Below the pieces are notes generated by a model. It was not told where the DNA came from and made no database searches. It saw only the letters and a list, made by a program, of their open reading frames with translations. Both the position numbers and the translations under genes were made by a program. A stretch of DNA of 35,289 nt from DASQUK01 sp046723645 (GTDB lineage: Bacteria > Actinomycetota > Acidimicrobiia > Acidimicrobiales > VFJN01): contig JBKOUY010000188.1 of assembly GCA_046723645.1 (NCBI GenBank), positions 1-35,289 of the forward strand. Direction: 5' to 3'. Of this stretch, positions 1 through 8,547 are shown piece after piece (within the stretch, counting starts at the first letter, position 1; each line of letters begins with the position of its first letter).

Positions 1-101
1 GTCGGCCATGGATGAAGCTGCCGAGCATGCTCGGCCGAGGGCGTCCCCGGCGCGATGAGTTCCGGCCGGGTCGCGCGTCTATTGTGGTGACCGTCGTAGG
101 A

Positions 102-113
102 CGTCGTACGACG
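102..113. promoter_or_regulatory. Perfect 12-bp palindrome upstream of the DUF899 gene
   Basis: CGTCGTACGACG is a perfect palindrome, preceded by a second CGTCGTA half-site at 92-98. It lies about 30 bases before the ATG of the DUF899 gene, where a repressor operator (for example of TetR type) would be expected. No regulator gene lies next to it, so the role is inferred. Confidence 0.35.
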
Positions 114-144
114 CTGCCCGGCACGAGACACCACGGAGGACACC

Positions 145-960
145 ATGACGACCACGCCCGGCAACGCGACCAGGAACCTCCCCGGCAAGCCGCCCGTCGT
201 TGACCTGGCCACCTGGCAGGCCGCCCGTGACGAGCTGCTGGTCCGCGAGAAGGCCCACACCCGCGAGGGCGACGCCATTGCCGCGGCCCGCCGCCGGCTG
301 CCGATGGTGGAGCTCGACGGGACGGTCGAGGTCGTCGGACCCGACGGCCCGGTCCCGTTCCTGGACCTGTTCCAGGGTCGCGACGAGCTCGTGGTCTACA
401 AGCACATGTGGTACGACGGCGCGCCGCACCAGGGGCAGTGCGAGGGCTGCACCACCACGACCTGGCACATGAAAGACGCCGTCTACCTCAACGCCCGGGG
501 CGTCTCGTTCGCCATCCTGACCTCGGGCCCGTGGGACGAGGTGGCTCCCTACGTCGAGTTCATGGGTTACACCCAGCCCTGGTACTCGGTGCGTGGCGTG
601 GAGGCACCGGTCGGCGGAGAGATGGGGCACATCGCCTGTTTCCTGCGCGACGGCGACCGCGTGTTCCTCACCTACTCCACGACGGGCCGTGGCAACGAGC
701 CGGTCAACGGGTCCCTCGGGCTGCTCGACATGACGCCCTACGGCCGCCGCGAGGCGTGGGAGGACAACCCCGAGGGCTGGCCCAAGGCTCCTCAGGCCGG
801 CTCGCCGGTCGGTGGGCATGGCGCGCCGATCTGCTGGTACTGGCGCTCCGACGCCGACGGAGCCGCCACCTGGGGCCCGACCAGCCGGCCCGTGCCGCAG
901 TGGACCCGCCCCGGCGCGACCCCCGTGGAGACCCTCGGCCGCCGGGGCCCCCACCACTGA
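145..960 (+). CDS. DUF899 family (thioredoxin-like) protein
   Basis: This 271-residue protein matches the pattern of the DUF899 family, soluble proteins with a thioredoxin-like fold and no settled reaction. Visible family traits are the N-terminal helix with WQAARDELLVREKAHTR, a DLFQGRDELVVYKHMW strand-loop, the Cys pair in GQCEGCTTTTWHM (about residues 93-105), and a C-terminal DMTPYGRREAWEDNPEGWP segment. The start is supported by GGAGGACACC directly before the ATG. It has no signal peptide or membrane segment. It is transcribed alone, towards the minus-strand ferritin-like gene. A redox role is plausible from the fold but not shown. Confidence 0.85.
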   Translation: MTTTPGNATRNLPGKPPVVDLATWQAARDELLVREKAHTREGDAIAAARRRLPMVELDGTVEVVGPDGPVPFLDLFQGRDELVVYKHMWYDGAPHQGQCEGCTTTTWHMKDAVYLNARGVSFAILTSGPWDEVAPYVEFMGYTQPWYSVRGVEAPVGGEMGHIACFLRDGDRVFLTYSTTGRGNEPVNGSLGLLDMTPYGRREAWEDNPEGWPKAPQAGSPVGGHGAPICWYWRSDADGAATWGPTSRPVPQWTRPGATPVETLGRRGPHH

Positions 961-1037
961 CGTGGGGTTCCGTCGGACGGGACGTGGATCCGCCACGCGG
1001 CACCCGGCTTAGACCGTCGCCGGGGCCCACTGCTCGA

Positions 1038-2105
1038 TCAGGCCTCTGCGGCCACCGTCCCGATGTGGGCCATGCGGGCGTCGAGCTCGTCGCCGGCGGC
1101 CTCGTCCTCGGCCATGGCGGCGTCGATGTCGGCGTCGGCGAAGGCCAGCACGCCCATGTCGGCGAACGCCTTCTGCACCTTGCCTCCCCATAGGCCGATG
1201 TCACGCAGGATCGGCACGATTCGTAGGAACAGGAAGCCGCGGAACTGGCGCAGCACCTCGCTGTTGTTGACGTAGTCGGTGACCTCTCGGGGCAGGCCCA
1301 GGGTCGACCAGACCTCGTCGCCGAGGAAGCGGTCGCGCATTCGGTAGCACGCGTCCACGCAGAACTCCTCGCGTTCGTCGCGCTCGGGCTGCGTGAGCTG
1401 CGGGTAGTAGTCGCGCAGCGCCAGCCGCCCGAACATCACGTGGCGGGCCTCGTCCTGCATGACATAGGTGTTGATGGCCTTGGCCAGGGGATCGGTCGCC
1501 TGCTGGCGGATGAGCCCGAAGGCGGCCAGTGCCAAACCCTCGATGAGCACCTGCATCCCCAGGTAGGTCAGGTCCCAGCGGCTGTCGGAGATGACGTCGT
1601 CCAGCAGGGACCGCAGGTTCTGGTTGAGCGGGTAGACCAGCCCGATCTTGTCGTGCAGGTAGCGGCTGTAGACCTCGACATGACGGGCCTCGTCGATGGT
1701 CTGGGTGGCGGCGTAGAACTTCGAATCGAGGTCCGGCACGGTCTGCACGATCTTGGCTGCGCACATCAGGGCGCCCTGCTCGCCGTGCATGAACTGGCTG
1801 AACCGCCAGGCCTCGAGGTGACGCCGGAGCTCGCCCTTATCGGCGTCGTTCATCTTGTCCCACCACGTCGTTCCGTAGATGGCGATGAACTCGTCGGGCA
1901 CGCCCGTCGGGTTGTCCGGGTCGATCTCGGTCGACCAGTCGATCCGCTCGGAGCCGATCCACTGCTTGTGGGTGCCTTTGTCGTAAAGGCGCAGGAGCTG
2001 GTCTCGCCCGGCCTCGTAGTCGAAGTCGAACAAGGTGGTGACGGCGCTGTCGACGCCCCACTCGTGCTCTTCAGCAGCCCCGTCGACTTGAAGCTGTAAG
2101 GCCAT
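1038..2105 (-). CDS. Ferritin-like diiron protein (R2/AurF-like)
   Basis: A 355-residue soluble, all-helical protein with a ferritin-like diiron centre. Candidate iron ligands in order are E109 (HGEQ), E139 and H142 (first DEARH), E189 (LIEG) and E219 and H222 (second DEARH), the E..ExxH..E..ExxH arrangement of ribonucleotide-reductase R2-like and AurF-like oxygenases. The substrate cannot be told from sequence. The start at 2105 is preferred over an upstream ATG at 2132 because a strong GGAAGGAG site lies five bases before it. It is monocistronic and converges on the DUF899 gene. A role in lipid or aromatic oxidation is possible but unproven. Confidence 0.8.
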   Translation of the reverse strand: MALQLQVDGAAEEHEWGVDSAVTTLFDFDYEAGRDQLLRLYDKGTHKQWIGSERIDWSTEIDPDNPTGVPDEFIAIYGTTWWDKMNDADKGELRRHLEAWRFSQFMHGEQGALMCAAKIVQTVPDLDSKFYAATQTIDEARHVEVYSRYLHDKIGLVYPLNQNLRSLLDDVISDSRWDLTYLGMQVLIEGLALAAFGLIRQQATDPLAKAINTYVMQDEARHVMFGRLALRDYYPQLTQPERDEREEFCVDACYRMRDRFLGDEVWSTLGLPREVTDYVNNSEVLRQFRGFLFLRIVPILRDIGLWGGKVQKAFADMGVLAFADADIDAAMAEDEAAGDELDARMAHIGTVAAEA

Positions 2106-2759
2106 CGTGACTCCTTCCGCCGTCGTTGTCACCCTGTGAGGCGTGCCGTGGCCGTGCCGCTCGGTGGCACGCCCACCCGCTTACCCACGCTACCCGTCGC
2201 CTCGAGGCCTCGATCGTTCCTCGATGCCGTCCCCAACCACGACACACTGGTTCACGAGGTGGCCGTCGAAGACCGATCGTCCCCTCGTCGAGGGCCGTCG
2301 GCACGGGGGCTGGTCGCGAGGATCCAGACGGATGTCGGCCTCCCGAGGAAGTATGCGGGGCGGGTCGCCGACCTGCGGTCCTGCAAGCGCGATTTCATTT
2401 TGACGTGCTCCTACGTTGTTCCGGGGGTCACCGCTTCCAGTGACCGGATGTGTGCCGTTGTCCGGGGCGCTCCGCCGGTGGCGGCAATCCGACGCCAGTC
2501 GCGATCCACATCACGCCGAAGGCGGAGGTCATACGTACCCAACTCAGCGGTGGCGAAGAGGACGGACGTCATGTCGAGGCAAGCATCGTGCCCAGGGGGG
2601 AGGGCGGCTGCGTCAGATGCCACAGACGAGGCATGACGGATGGCACACCAGGTCAGACCCAGCGGGGCACTTGGGCCAGCGCCTCCTCCTGCGCGCTCTC
2701 GGCCCGCTCGCGCGCCGACAACCGTTGCCGCGGTCGGCGCCGGCGGTACGGTGCGCGCC
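2106..2759. other. Intergenic region without a convincing gene
   Basis: About 650 bases lie between the divergent ferritin-like and VOC genes. The open frames here are rich in Arg, Pro and Ser, overlap each other on both strands and show no recognisable motif or good ribosome site. Promoters of both flanking genes should lie here. I see no repeat or RNA structure. Confidence 0.4.
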
Positions 2760-3437
2760 ATGGCGCTTGCGACGTTCAAGGACCTTGTCATCGACGCGGC
2801 GGACCCGGCCCGGCTCGGCCACTTCTGGGCCGACCTGCTCGGTCGGAAGCTGCATCTGCAAGACGACGGGGACGCCGCCGTTCAGGGTCCGACCCCCCAG
2901 CACACGATCTGGGTCAACCGGGTGCCAGAGGCCAAGACCGTCAAGCAGCGAGTGCATTTCGACATCTACGCGCGCACACTGGCCGAACTCGAGGCGCTCG
3001 GGTCGTGGGTCGTCGAGCCGCAGCAGGAGGGCCGGTTGTGGACCGTCATGGCCGACGTCGAAGGCGGGGAGTATTGCGCGTTCCTGCGCGACGAGGTGCC
3101 TGCCGAGCGGATGCATGGTCTCGTCGTCGACAGCGCCGACCCGGCGGCCCAGGCCGACTGGTGGGGCGGGGTCTACGATGCCGACGTCACGCACAACGAG
3201 GCCGGCTGGTCCACTGTCGACAACGTCGCCGGTATGCCGATCCTCACGATGGACTTCGTCCCAGTGCCTGAGGCCAAGACTGTCAAGAACCGGATCCACT
3301 GGGACGTCTCGGCAGCCTCGGTCGAGCCGTTGGTCGATGCCGGTGCGAAGGTCCTACGACCCAAGGGCGACGGCGGCATCGGCTGGACCCTGATGGCGGA
3401 CCCCGAGGGAAACGAGTTCTGCGTGTTCACCGACTGA
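2760..3437 (+). CDS. VOC (glyoxalase-like) protein with two tandem domains
   Basis: A 225-residue cytosolic protein made of two vicinal-oxygen-chelate modules. Both halves carry the same signature: PEAKTVKQRVHFDIY in the first (about residue 60) and PEAKTVKNRIHWDVS in the second (about residue 170), each followed by a V-EP/LRP loop and a D-EG-E-C-F strand (VEGGEYCAFL and PEGNEFCVF). This internal duplication is typical of the glyoxalase-like family PF18029. The conserved His and Glu could bind a metal, but the substrate is unknown. The start is placed at the ATG where homology begins; an in-frame ATG 120 bases upstream would add a low-complexity Ala/Pro/Arg leader. It has no partner genes. 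Confidence 0.8.
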   Translation: MALATFKDLVIDAADPARLGHFWADLLGRKLHLQDDGDAAVQGPTPQHTIWVNRVPEAKTVKQRVHFDIYARTLAELEALGSWVVEPQQEGRLWTVMADVEGGEYCAFLRDEVPAERMHGLVVDSADPAAQADWWGGVYDADVTHNEAGWSTVDNVAGMPILTMDFVPVPEAKTVKNRIHWDVSAASVEPLVDAGAKVLRPKGDGGIGWTLMADPEGNEFCVFTD

Positions 3438-3760
3438 GTCGGGTCGGCCCGCGTCGCCGCGGACCTCGCTACCGCTGCCATCCACCGGGGTCTGGCCGGC
3501 CCCATGGCCGACGCCCACGGCGAAGGCCGGGCCCACTACCTGGGCCGCCTCGCGCGCCGGGCCGAGGGCCGCAATCATCCCCACGATCTCAGGGCCGACC
3601 GGCGTGTCCCCGCGGCGCGTGAGCTGAAGCTGCCATGACCACGAGTCGGGGTGAGGTCGAGTTCTGGTCCCTGGCCGATGCGCTGCTGGAGAGGCCGGGC
3701 GTGAGCCGCCTCCGCGCCGCGGGTAGGCACGGCCGCGCCGTGCCCACCCGCCAGCGTGGT
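3438..3760. other. Gap between convergent VOC and amt genes
   Basis: About 320 bases with no confident gene. The plus-strand frame of the VOC gene stays open after its TGA to a stop near 3639 and reads like a protein tail (HGEGRAHYLGRLARRAEGR), which might be a C-terminal remnant. I cannot assign it to a family. No clear terminator hairpin with a T-run is visible. Confidence 0.3.
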
Positions 3761-5341
3761 TCAGACCGGGACCTTGTCGGGATCCGGTTCCTCGTTGGTG
3801 GGGCTGATTCCGCCGGTGTTGACGGCGATGACGTCGATCTGCTCGAACTCGGGGTAGGCAAGGGCGCCCATCTCCGGCAGGTCGAGGCCGCCGAGCTCGT
3901 CGGCCTCGAGGGATCGGATGCCGCCGGCCATGATCGCGTCCTGGATCTTGAAGAACGCGTACGCCATGCCCAGGATCACGGTCCAGAGCACGACCGCGCC
4001 GAGCGCCTGGGCGCCGAGCTGACCGAACTCGCCGGAGACGACGCCCTCGACGGCGGTCACGTCCGAGCCGTTCCACCCGCCGCCGTAGCTGCCATTGGCG
4101 AAGATGCCGACGGCCAGCACACCGAAGGTGCCACACACCCCGTGGACCGCGATGGCCCCCACCGGGTCGTCGACCTTGAGCACCCGCTCGATGAACTCTG
4201 CGGCGTAGATGACCAGCACACCGGCGATGCCGCCGATGACCGCGGACCACGCCGGGCTGGTGAAGGCGCACGGCGCGGTGATGGCGACGAGGCCGGCGAG
4301 CATGCCGTTGACCATCATCCCCGGGTCCGGCTTGCCGGTCTTCTGCATCATCACGAACATCGCGACGACGGCGCCGAAGGCTGCGGCGATCGCGGTGTTG
4401 GCGGCCACGACCGCGAACTGCACGTCGGTAGCGGCCAGCGTGGAGGCGGCGTTGAAGCCGAACCAGCCGAACAGCAGGATGAAACAGCCCAGTGTGGCCA
4501 TGGGGATGTGGTGGCCGGGCAGCGTGTTGGGCGACCCGTCCTCGTTGAACTTGCCGATACGGGGCCCGAGAACCACCGCACCGGCGAGCGCGGCGACGCC
4601 GCCGACGGTGTGCACGACGCCCGAGCCGGCGAAGTCGACGTACCCGGCGCCGAGGCCCATGGTGTCCCAGGTCTTTGCGAGCCAGCCGCCGCCCCAGGTC
4701 CAGGCGGCGAAGATCGGGTAGTAGAGGGCGCCACAGAACAGGCCCCAGCCCACGAACGCCTTCCACTTCCACCGCTCGGCCATCGCGCCGGTGGGGATCG
4801 TGGCCACGGTGTCCATGAAGGCGACCATGTAGAGGAAGAAACCGATGACCGCGGGGCCGCCGGCGGTCGCGATCGCGTCGCCCGACAGCGCAAAGCCACC
4901 CTGGAACAGGAAGGTCCAGTTCCCACTCCCGATCAGGGCGTCCCCCAGCGGTGCCGAGTAGCCGAAGTCGTAGCCGGGCAGCACGTAGCTGTAGCCACCG
5001 AACGCGAGTGCGTAGCCGACAAGGAAGAAGCCGACGAAGCCCAGGCCGAAGATGGCGAAGTTGGTCGACACCACGTGGGCAGCGTGCTTGGCGCGGCAGA
5101 AGCCGGTCTCGACCAGCGCGAAGCCCGCCTGCATGAAGATGACGAGAACGGCGCCGATGACGATCCACAGCAAATTGGTCTGCTGGCCGAGGCTGGTGAC
5201 GGCGTCGACGGGATCGACGCCCTGCGCGCCGGCGGCGCTCGGGGTGGCAAGGACCAGGGCGCCGGCTGTGGCGAGCACGATCCCCGCCTTCCGCCCGAGG
5301 GACATGCCGGCTCCCGCATCATGACGAGGGGCATGGGACAT
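3761..5341 (-). CDS. amt: Ammonium transporter, Amt family
   Basis: A 526-residue integral membrane protein of the Amt/MEP/Rh family, which conducts ammonium across the inner membrane as a trimer. It has an N-terminal signal-type hydrophobic stretch (ALVLATPSAAGAQG), then about 11 membrane helices. Family hallmarks are the twin pore histidines in GSGVVHTVGG and AVHGVCGTFG, the periplasmic-gate Asp in GYVDFAGSG, ETGFCRAKH, and GWFGFNAAS. The C-terminal tail of about 60 residues is cytosolic. AAAGGAA lies 10 bases before the ATG at 5341; a second ATG 36 bases in (MSLGRKAG) also has a GGAG and could be the start. No glnK or glnD gene is adjacent, which is unusual for amt. Confidence 0.95.
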   Translation of the reverse strand: MSHAPRHDAGAGMSLGRKAGIVLATAGALVLATPSAAGAQGVDPVDAVTSLGQQTNLLWIVIGAVLVIFMQAGFALVETGFCRAKHAAHVVSTNFAIFGLGFVGFFLVGYALAFGGYSYVLPGYDFGYSAPLGDALIGSGNWTFLFQGGFALSGDAIATAGGPAVIGFFLYMVAFMDTVATIPTGAMAERWKWKAFVGWGLFCGALYYPIFAAWTWGGGWLAKTWDTMGLGAGYVDFAGSGVVHTVGGVAALAGAVVLGPRIGKFNEDGSPNTLPGHHIPMATLGCFILLFGWFGFNAASTLAATDVQFAVVAANTAIAAAFGAVVAMFVMMQKTGKPDPGMMVNGMLAGLVAITAPCAFTSPAWSAVIGGIAGVLVIYAAEFIERVLKVDDPVGAIAVHGVCGTFGVLAVGIFANGSYGGGWNGSDVTAVEGVVSGEFGQLGAQALGAVVLWTVILGMAYAFFKIQDAIMAGGIRSLEADELGGLDLPEMGALAYPEFEQIDVIAVNTGGISPTNEEPDPDKVPV

Positions 5342-5402
5342 GTATGGACGTTCCTTTCAGACGTTCCCGAGACGAGGCCGGACTCCGATGTCCGACCTGG
5401 CG

Positions 5403-5483
5403 GTGAACCTATGGGCGGGGTGTTTCACGTCTGTGTCCCCAGCGTTAATCGCAGCGCCCAGCTCGACGTGAATGTCTCGTGAA
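5403..5483. promoter_or_regulatory. GTGAA repeats in the amt/nhaA divergent promoter region
   Basis: GTGAA occurs at 5403-5407, 5468-5472 and 5479-5483, and its complement TTCAC at 5424-5428. The last two direct copies are 11 bases apart, one helical turn. The spacing recalls nitrogen-regulator boxes upstream of actinobacterial amt genes (5-mers with six-base spacers), but the bases do not match the GlnR consensus well, so the assignment is tentative. Confidence 0.25.
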
Positions 5484-5530
5484 CTGGGCCCGCCGGGGCT
5501 TGCCCCGGGCGGCGCAGCCTCCATAGTCAT

Positions 5531-7045
5531 GTGGTCGTGCCGGGCATGCCTCTGAGGGATCCATGGAGCGAGTCGGACCGCTACGTGCCTCGCACGGTGG
5601 TCCAGCCGCTGCAGCGGATCCTGCGCCACGAGGCCGCCGGCGGGGCGGTCATGTTGGTCGCAGCCGCCATTGCCATCGTTTGGGCCAACTCGCCGTGGGG
5701 CGACACGTACGCCCATGTGTGGCAGACAACCCTGCGCGTCGAGCTCGGCGGCGTGCTCCACCTCGACCACTTGTCGCTCCAGACCTGGGTCAACGACGCA
5801 CTCATGACGGTGTTCTTCCTGCTCGTCGGCGTCGAGATCAAGCGCGAGCTGGTGCACGGTGAGCTGCGCGATGCGCGCGCCGTGGCGTTGCCGGTCATCG
5901 CTGCGATCGGCGGCATGATCGTGCCGGCCGTGATTTACGGGGCGATCAACGCCGGCGGACCCGGTGCGGACGGGTGGGCCGTCCCCATGGCCACCGACAT
6001 CGCCTTTGCGGTCGGCGTCGTGACCCTGGCGGGTCGGCGGGTGCCGCTCGCCGCCAGGATCTTCCTGCTCACACTCGCGGTGGCCGATGACGTCGGTGCC
6101 ATCGTCGTGATCGCCGTCTTCTACACGGGGGCGCTCTCGTGGGGGTGGCTCGCCGCCGCGGCGTCGGCCCTGGCAGTGATCTTCGTGATGCGCCGCGGCG
6201 ACGTGCAGAGCCTGGCGCCGTACCTGGCCGTTGGCGGGTTCGCGTGGCTCGCCCTTCTCGAGTCCGGCGTGCACGCAACGCTGATCGGGGTCGCCCTCGG
6301 CCTGCTCACGCCGGCGTGGCCCCTACGCTCCCCCCGCCGCTTCCCGGCCGAGGCCCGGCGGGTGATCAACCGGATCGAGGCTGCTTACTACGACCGCGTG
6401 CTGACCCCGAGGGAGTTCGCCGAGAACGAGCAGAGCATCGCCGAGGTCGCCACGTTGGCGATGTTCAGCACCAGCCCGCTCGAGCGCCTCGAGCGGGCTC
6501 TGTCGCCGTGGGTGGCCTACGTAGTGGTGCCGGTGTTCGCACTGGCCAACGCAGGCGTCACCCTCGACGGCGGTGCGCTGCGGGGCGTTGTGTCCGATCC
6601 GACGACTACTGGCGTCATGCTGGGTCTGATCGCCGGCAAGACCATCGGCGTCCTCGGCGCGACGGCCGTGGCCGTGCGTCTGGGCATCGCTCGCCTGCCC
6701 TCGGGCACCACGTGGCGCCACATGTTCGGCCTGGCGACGTCGGCGGGCGTCGGCTTCACCGTCGCACTCTTCGTGACCAGCTTGGCATTCGACACGGCGG
6801 CCACCGCCGACGCAGCCAAGGTCGGAATCCTGACCGGCAGCGCACTGGCCGGGATCATCGGGTTCAGCATCCTGAGGACTGCGCCGGTCGCCACCGAGCC
6901 GACTACCTCAACGGCGCTGGGACCGCCCGCCGCGAGCCTGGTACCCCGCCCGGCCGAGCTCGCCCCCGTGGCGTCTTTGCATACCGACGACCCCGGTGAT
7001 CGCGCGGGTGTCGCCGGCGATGCATACGTGTCCCACGTCGGCTAG
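5531..7045 (+). CDS. nhaA: Na+/H+ antiporter NhaA
   Basis: A 504-residue membrane antiporter that expels Na+ (or Li+) in exchange for protons. It shows the NhaA family signatures: FFLLVGVEIKRELVHGEL near residue 100, MATDIAFAVGV, the paired ion-binding aspartates in VADDVGAIVV, GVHATLIGVALG and a final FTVALFVTSLAF helix. Twelve membrane segments are expected. The last 60 residues form a Pro/Ala/Thr-rich cytosolic tail longer than in E. coli NhaA. The GTG at 5531 gives the longest frame, but the ATG at 5546 (MPLRDPW) is equally possible because neither has a good ribosome site. It is divergent from amt. Confidence 0.93.
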   Translation: MVVPGMPLRDPWSESDRYVPRTVVQPLQRILRHEAAGGAVMLVAAAIAIVWANSPWGDTYAHVWQTTLRVELGGVLHLDHLSLQTWVNDALMTVFFLLVGVEIKRELVHGELRDARAVALPVIAAIGGMIVPAVIYGAINAGGPGADGWAVPMATDIAFAVGVVTLAGRRVPLAARIFLLTLAVADDVGAIVVIAVFYTGALSWGWLAAAASALAVIFVMRRGDVQSLAPYLAVGGFAWLALLESGVHATLIGVALGLLTPAWPLRSPRRFPAEARRVINRIEAAYYDRVLTPREFAENEQSIAEVATLAMFSTSPLERLERALSPWVAYVVVPVFALANAGVTLDGGALRGVVSDPTTTGVMLGLIAGKTIGVLGATAVAVRLGIARLPSGTTWRHMFGLATSAGVGFTVALFVTSLAFDTAATADAAKVGILTGSALAGIIGFSILRTAPVATEPTTSTALGPPAASLVPRPAELAPVASLHTDDPGDRAGVAGDAYVSHVG

Positions 7046-7089
7046 ATCCTCCGGTTGGCAAGGTCAGGCACTACCCGGGGGCACGACAG

Positions 7090-7617
7090 CTAGGACGTGG
7101 GCGTGCCGACGCCGGTCGGTCGATCGTCGTGGTCGAGAACGACGCCCCGTCCGCGGATCGTGTAGATGGTCAGCCCGATCGGCTCGATCCGGGCCCGCAC
7201 CCGGAAGACCCGGGAGCTCATCGCCCGGGCCGTGCGCTCGGCGTCGGGCCACAAGCAGCGTCGGAGGACATCCCATGTGACCAATTCGCCGAAGCGGGCG
7301 ATCAACGGCCTGAGCACCGCACCCTCGCCGTCCGACACTACGACCGTCCGTCCCGCGTACCGCAGCACCACGTCGGCCTCGATGTAGGGCGGCCGGCTCC
7401 GCCGGTCGAACTCGGCGGCCAGACGGTGCATGCGAACGAGCAGGTCGCGCTCGTCGGCGGGGATGCGGATCCAATCCTCACCCGGGTCGAGCCGCGGCGG
7501 CAGGGCGCCGTCCGCGACGAGGAGGAGCCGCGGGGTACCCCGTTCCGCCGCGGCGGCCCGCCGGTCGCCGTCGCCCGGCCAACGCAGCAACTCGATCTGA
7601 TCGAGCGGAAACGGCAT
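7090..7617 (-). CDS. Winged-helix DNA-binding protein (OmpR-type C-terminal domain)
   Basis: A 175-residue protein. Residues about 95-165 form a Trans_reg_C winged helix: a GRTVVVSDGEGAVLRPLIARFGELV segment, a LRRCLWPDAE recognition region, RAMSSRVFRVRARIEPIGLTIYTIRGRGVVL. The first 80 residues (PLDQIELLRWPGD, then GTPRLLLVADGALPP) resemble a shrunken receiver-like domain without the phospho-Asp set. This start has AGGAA eight bases before it; the same frame stays open far upstream but without coding character. It probably regulates transcription without phosphorylation. A palindrome 200 bases upstream (7819-7833) may be its operator. Confidence 0.75.
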   Translation of the reverse strand: MPFPLDQIELLRWPGDGDRRAAAAERGTPRLLLVADGALPPRLDPGEDWIRIPADERDLLVRMHRLAAEFDRRSRPPYIEADVVLRYAGRTVVVSDGEGAVLRPLIARFGELVTWDVLRRCLWPDAERTARAMSSRVFRVRARIEPIGLTIYTIRGRGVVLDHDDRPTGVGTPTS

Positions 7618-7818
7618 GTCGAATTCCTGGCCGAGCCCGTGCCCTTTCCGCGACGTGATGGCGGTGGGTGGACGGACGGTGGCACCCACCACCGCTGACG
7701 GCCCAGCGGCAGCGGACATCATCTGATTCCTAGCGCCCCGGAGCCACTGCCCTCGATCGCGGTCAGCCAGATCGGCATTGGGTTGAACGCTAAGAGCCAT
7801 TTGTTTCGCAACCATTTC

Positions 7819-7833
7819 CCACGTATTACGTGG
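7819..7833. promoter_or_regulatory. Perfect 15-bp inverted repeat, candidate operator
   Basis: CCACGTA-T-TACGTGG has two perfect 7-base arms around one base. It is nested in a looser outer inverted repeat, AACCA (7810-7814) and TGGTT (7835-7839). It sits in an AT-rich patch about 200 bases upstream of the winged-helix gene and 390 bases before the KaiC operon, as expected for an operator controlling one of them. Confidence 0.45.
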
Positions 7834-8140
7834 CTGGTTTCCGGATTTTGGCTGGATATGTCCGTAGCGCAGGTCACGAGCGCCGTGCTCATTCCTGGAA
7901 CGCAAGGACATGACGGATGAGCGACCCCTGATCACCGTCGGCCACCACGACCCGACCCCGGCGACGGGTGGCCCGAACACGTTCTCTGTCGCAGTCGCCC
8001 GCCGCCGCCTGGCCAGTCGTCGGCGGCTCTGGATCGGCCACGCCGAGTCGCTGGTCCGTGCCCCATCTACCCAGCATCTTCGCGGTCCTGGCCATCCGGG
8101 ATCGAGTCTGCGGTGACAGCTCGGCCCACTCGGAGGTCCG

Positions 8141-8171
8141 GTTTGACACGCTCGAGGGGCGGGCATACCCT
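8141..8171 (+). promoter_or_regulatory. Promoter of the STAS/MerR-REC/KaiC operon
   Basis: TTGACA (8143-8148), a 17-base spacer and TACCCT (8166-8171) form a housekeeping-type promoter about 50 bases before the STAS start codon. The same stretch can be read as GTTT (8141-8144), 16 bases, GGGCAT (8161-8166), close to the SigB/SigF-type pattern GTTT-N15-17-GGGTA. The second reading would make the operon part of a general stress regulon. Confidence 0.5.
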
Positions 8172-8223
8172 ACTCTTGCCTAGGTTCTGTTGAGCTATCA
8201 TGGGACTTTTGCACGGGGGCGGC

Positions 8224-8547
8224 ATGGACATCGAGCCCACACTTGCGGTGTTCGTCGAGGATGGCGATCCTCACGTGGTCACGCTCGTTGGCGACTTCGA
8301 CCTCGGCGGGGCATCGGCTGTACGTACGCGGTTGAGCCAGTTGGACGGCGACGTCGACGTCGACTGTTCGGGCTTGGAGTTCATCGACTCGTCCGGACTG
8401 CAGGTACTTGTGGAGGCCAATACGGCATGCGCCGCTCGGGACGCGACACTGGTGCTTGTGGACCCGTCCAAGTGTGTGCAGCGGCTGCTGGCCATGACTG
8501 GTCTCCACACGTTGTTCCGTGTGCGGTCGGCCAGACTGTCCTCGTGA
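8224..8547 (+). CDS. STAS-domain anti-sigma factor antagonist
   Basis: A 107-residue single STAS domain. The strand-helix pattern (VVTLVGDFDLGGASAVRTRL) and the phospho-acceptor motif DCSGLEFIDSSGLQVL, with the equivalent of SpoIIAA Ser58 at residue 56, mark it as an anti-sigma factor antagonist. Unphosphorylated, such proteins bind an anti-sigma kinase and free its sigma factor. The ATG at 8224 follows a GGGGGC; an in-frame ATG 24 bases upstream is less likely. It is first in a three-gene operon; its TGA overlaps the next GTG by four bases, implying translational coupling. No anti-sigma kinase gene is visible in the window. Confidence 0.88.
   Translation: MDIEPTLAVFVEDGDPHVVTLVGDFDLGGASAVRTRLSQLDGDVDVDCSGLEFIDSSGLQVLVEANTACAARDATLVLVDPSKCVQRLLAMTGLHTLFRVRSARLSS

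Larger units (their letters stand above)
7618..8223. other. Divergent intergenic region before the KaiC operon
   Basis: About 600 bases separate the winged-helix gene from the STAS gene. The first 250 bases hold an AT-richer patch (about 7770-7870) with a perfect palindrome; the last 80 hold a promoter. A minus-strand open frame at 7889-8149 ends in RVVVADGDQGSLIRHVLAFQE-like residues, like the start of a receiver domain, but has no continuation, so I do not call it a gene. Confidence 0.4.

Noticed and set aside
3438..3639. Extension of the VOC frame past its stop
   Set aside because: The downstream frame has some protein character, but VOC proteins of this type end at the observed stop, and the tail matches no family I recognise.
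3635..5482. 615-residue plus-strand open frame opposite amt
   Set aside because: It is the antisense shadow of the well-conserved ammonium transporter, rich in Gly, Asp, Glu and Arg without any domain.
7889..8149. Minus-strand frame ending in a receiver-like RVVVADGDQGSLIRHVL
   Set aside because: It stops where a receiver would continue, and its N-terminal part matches nothing I know; the resemblance may be chance.
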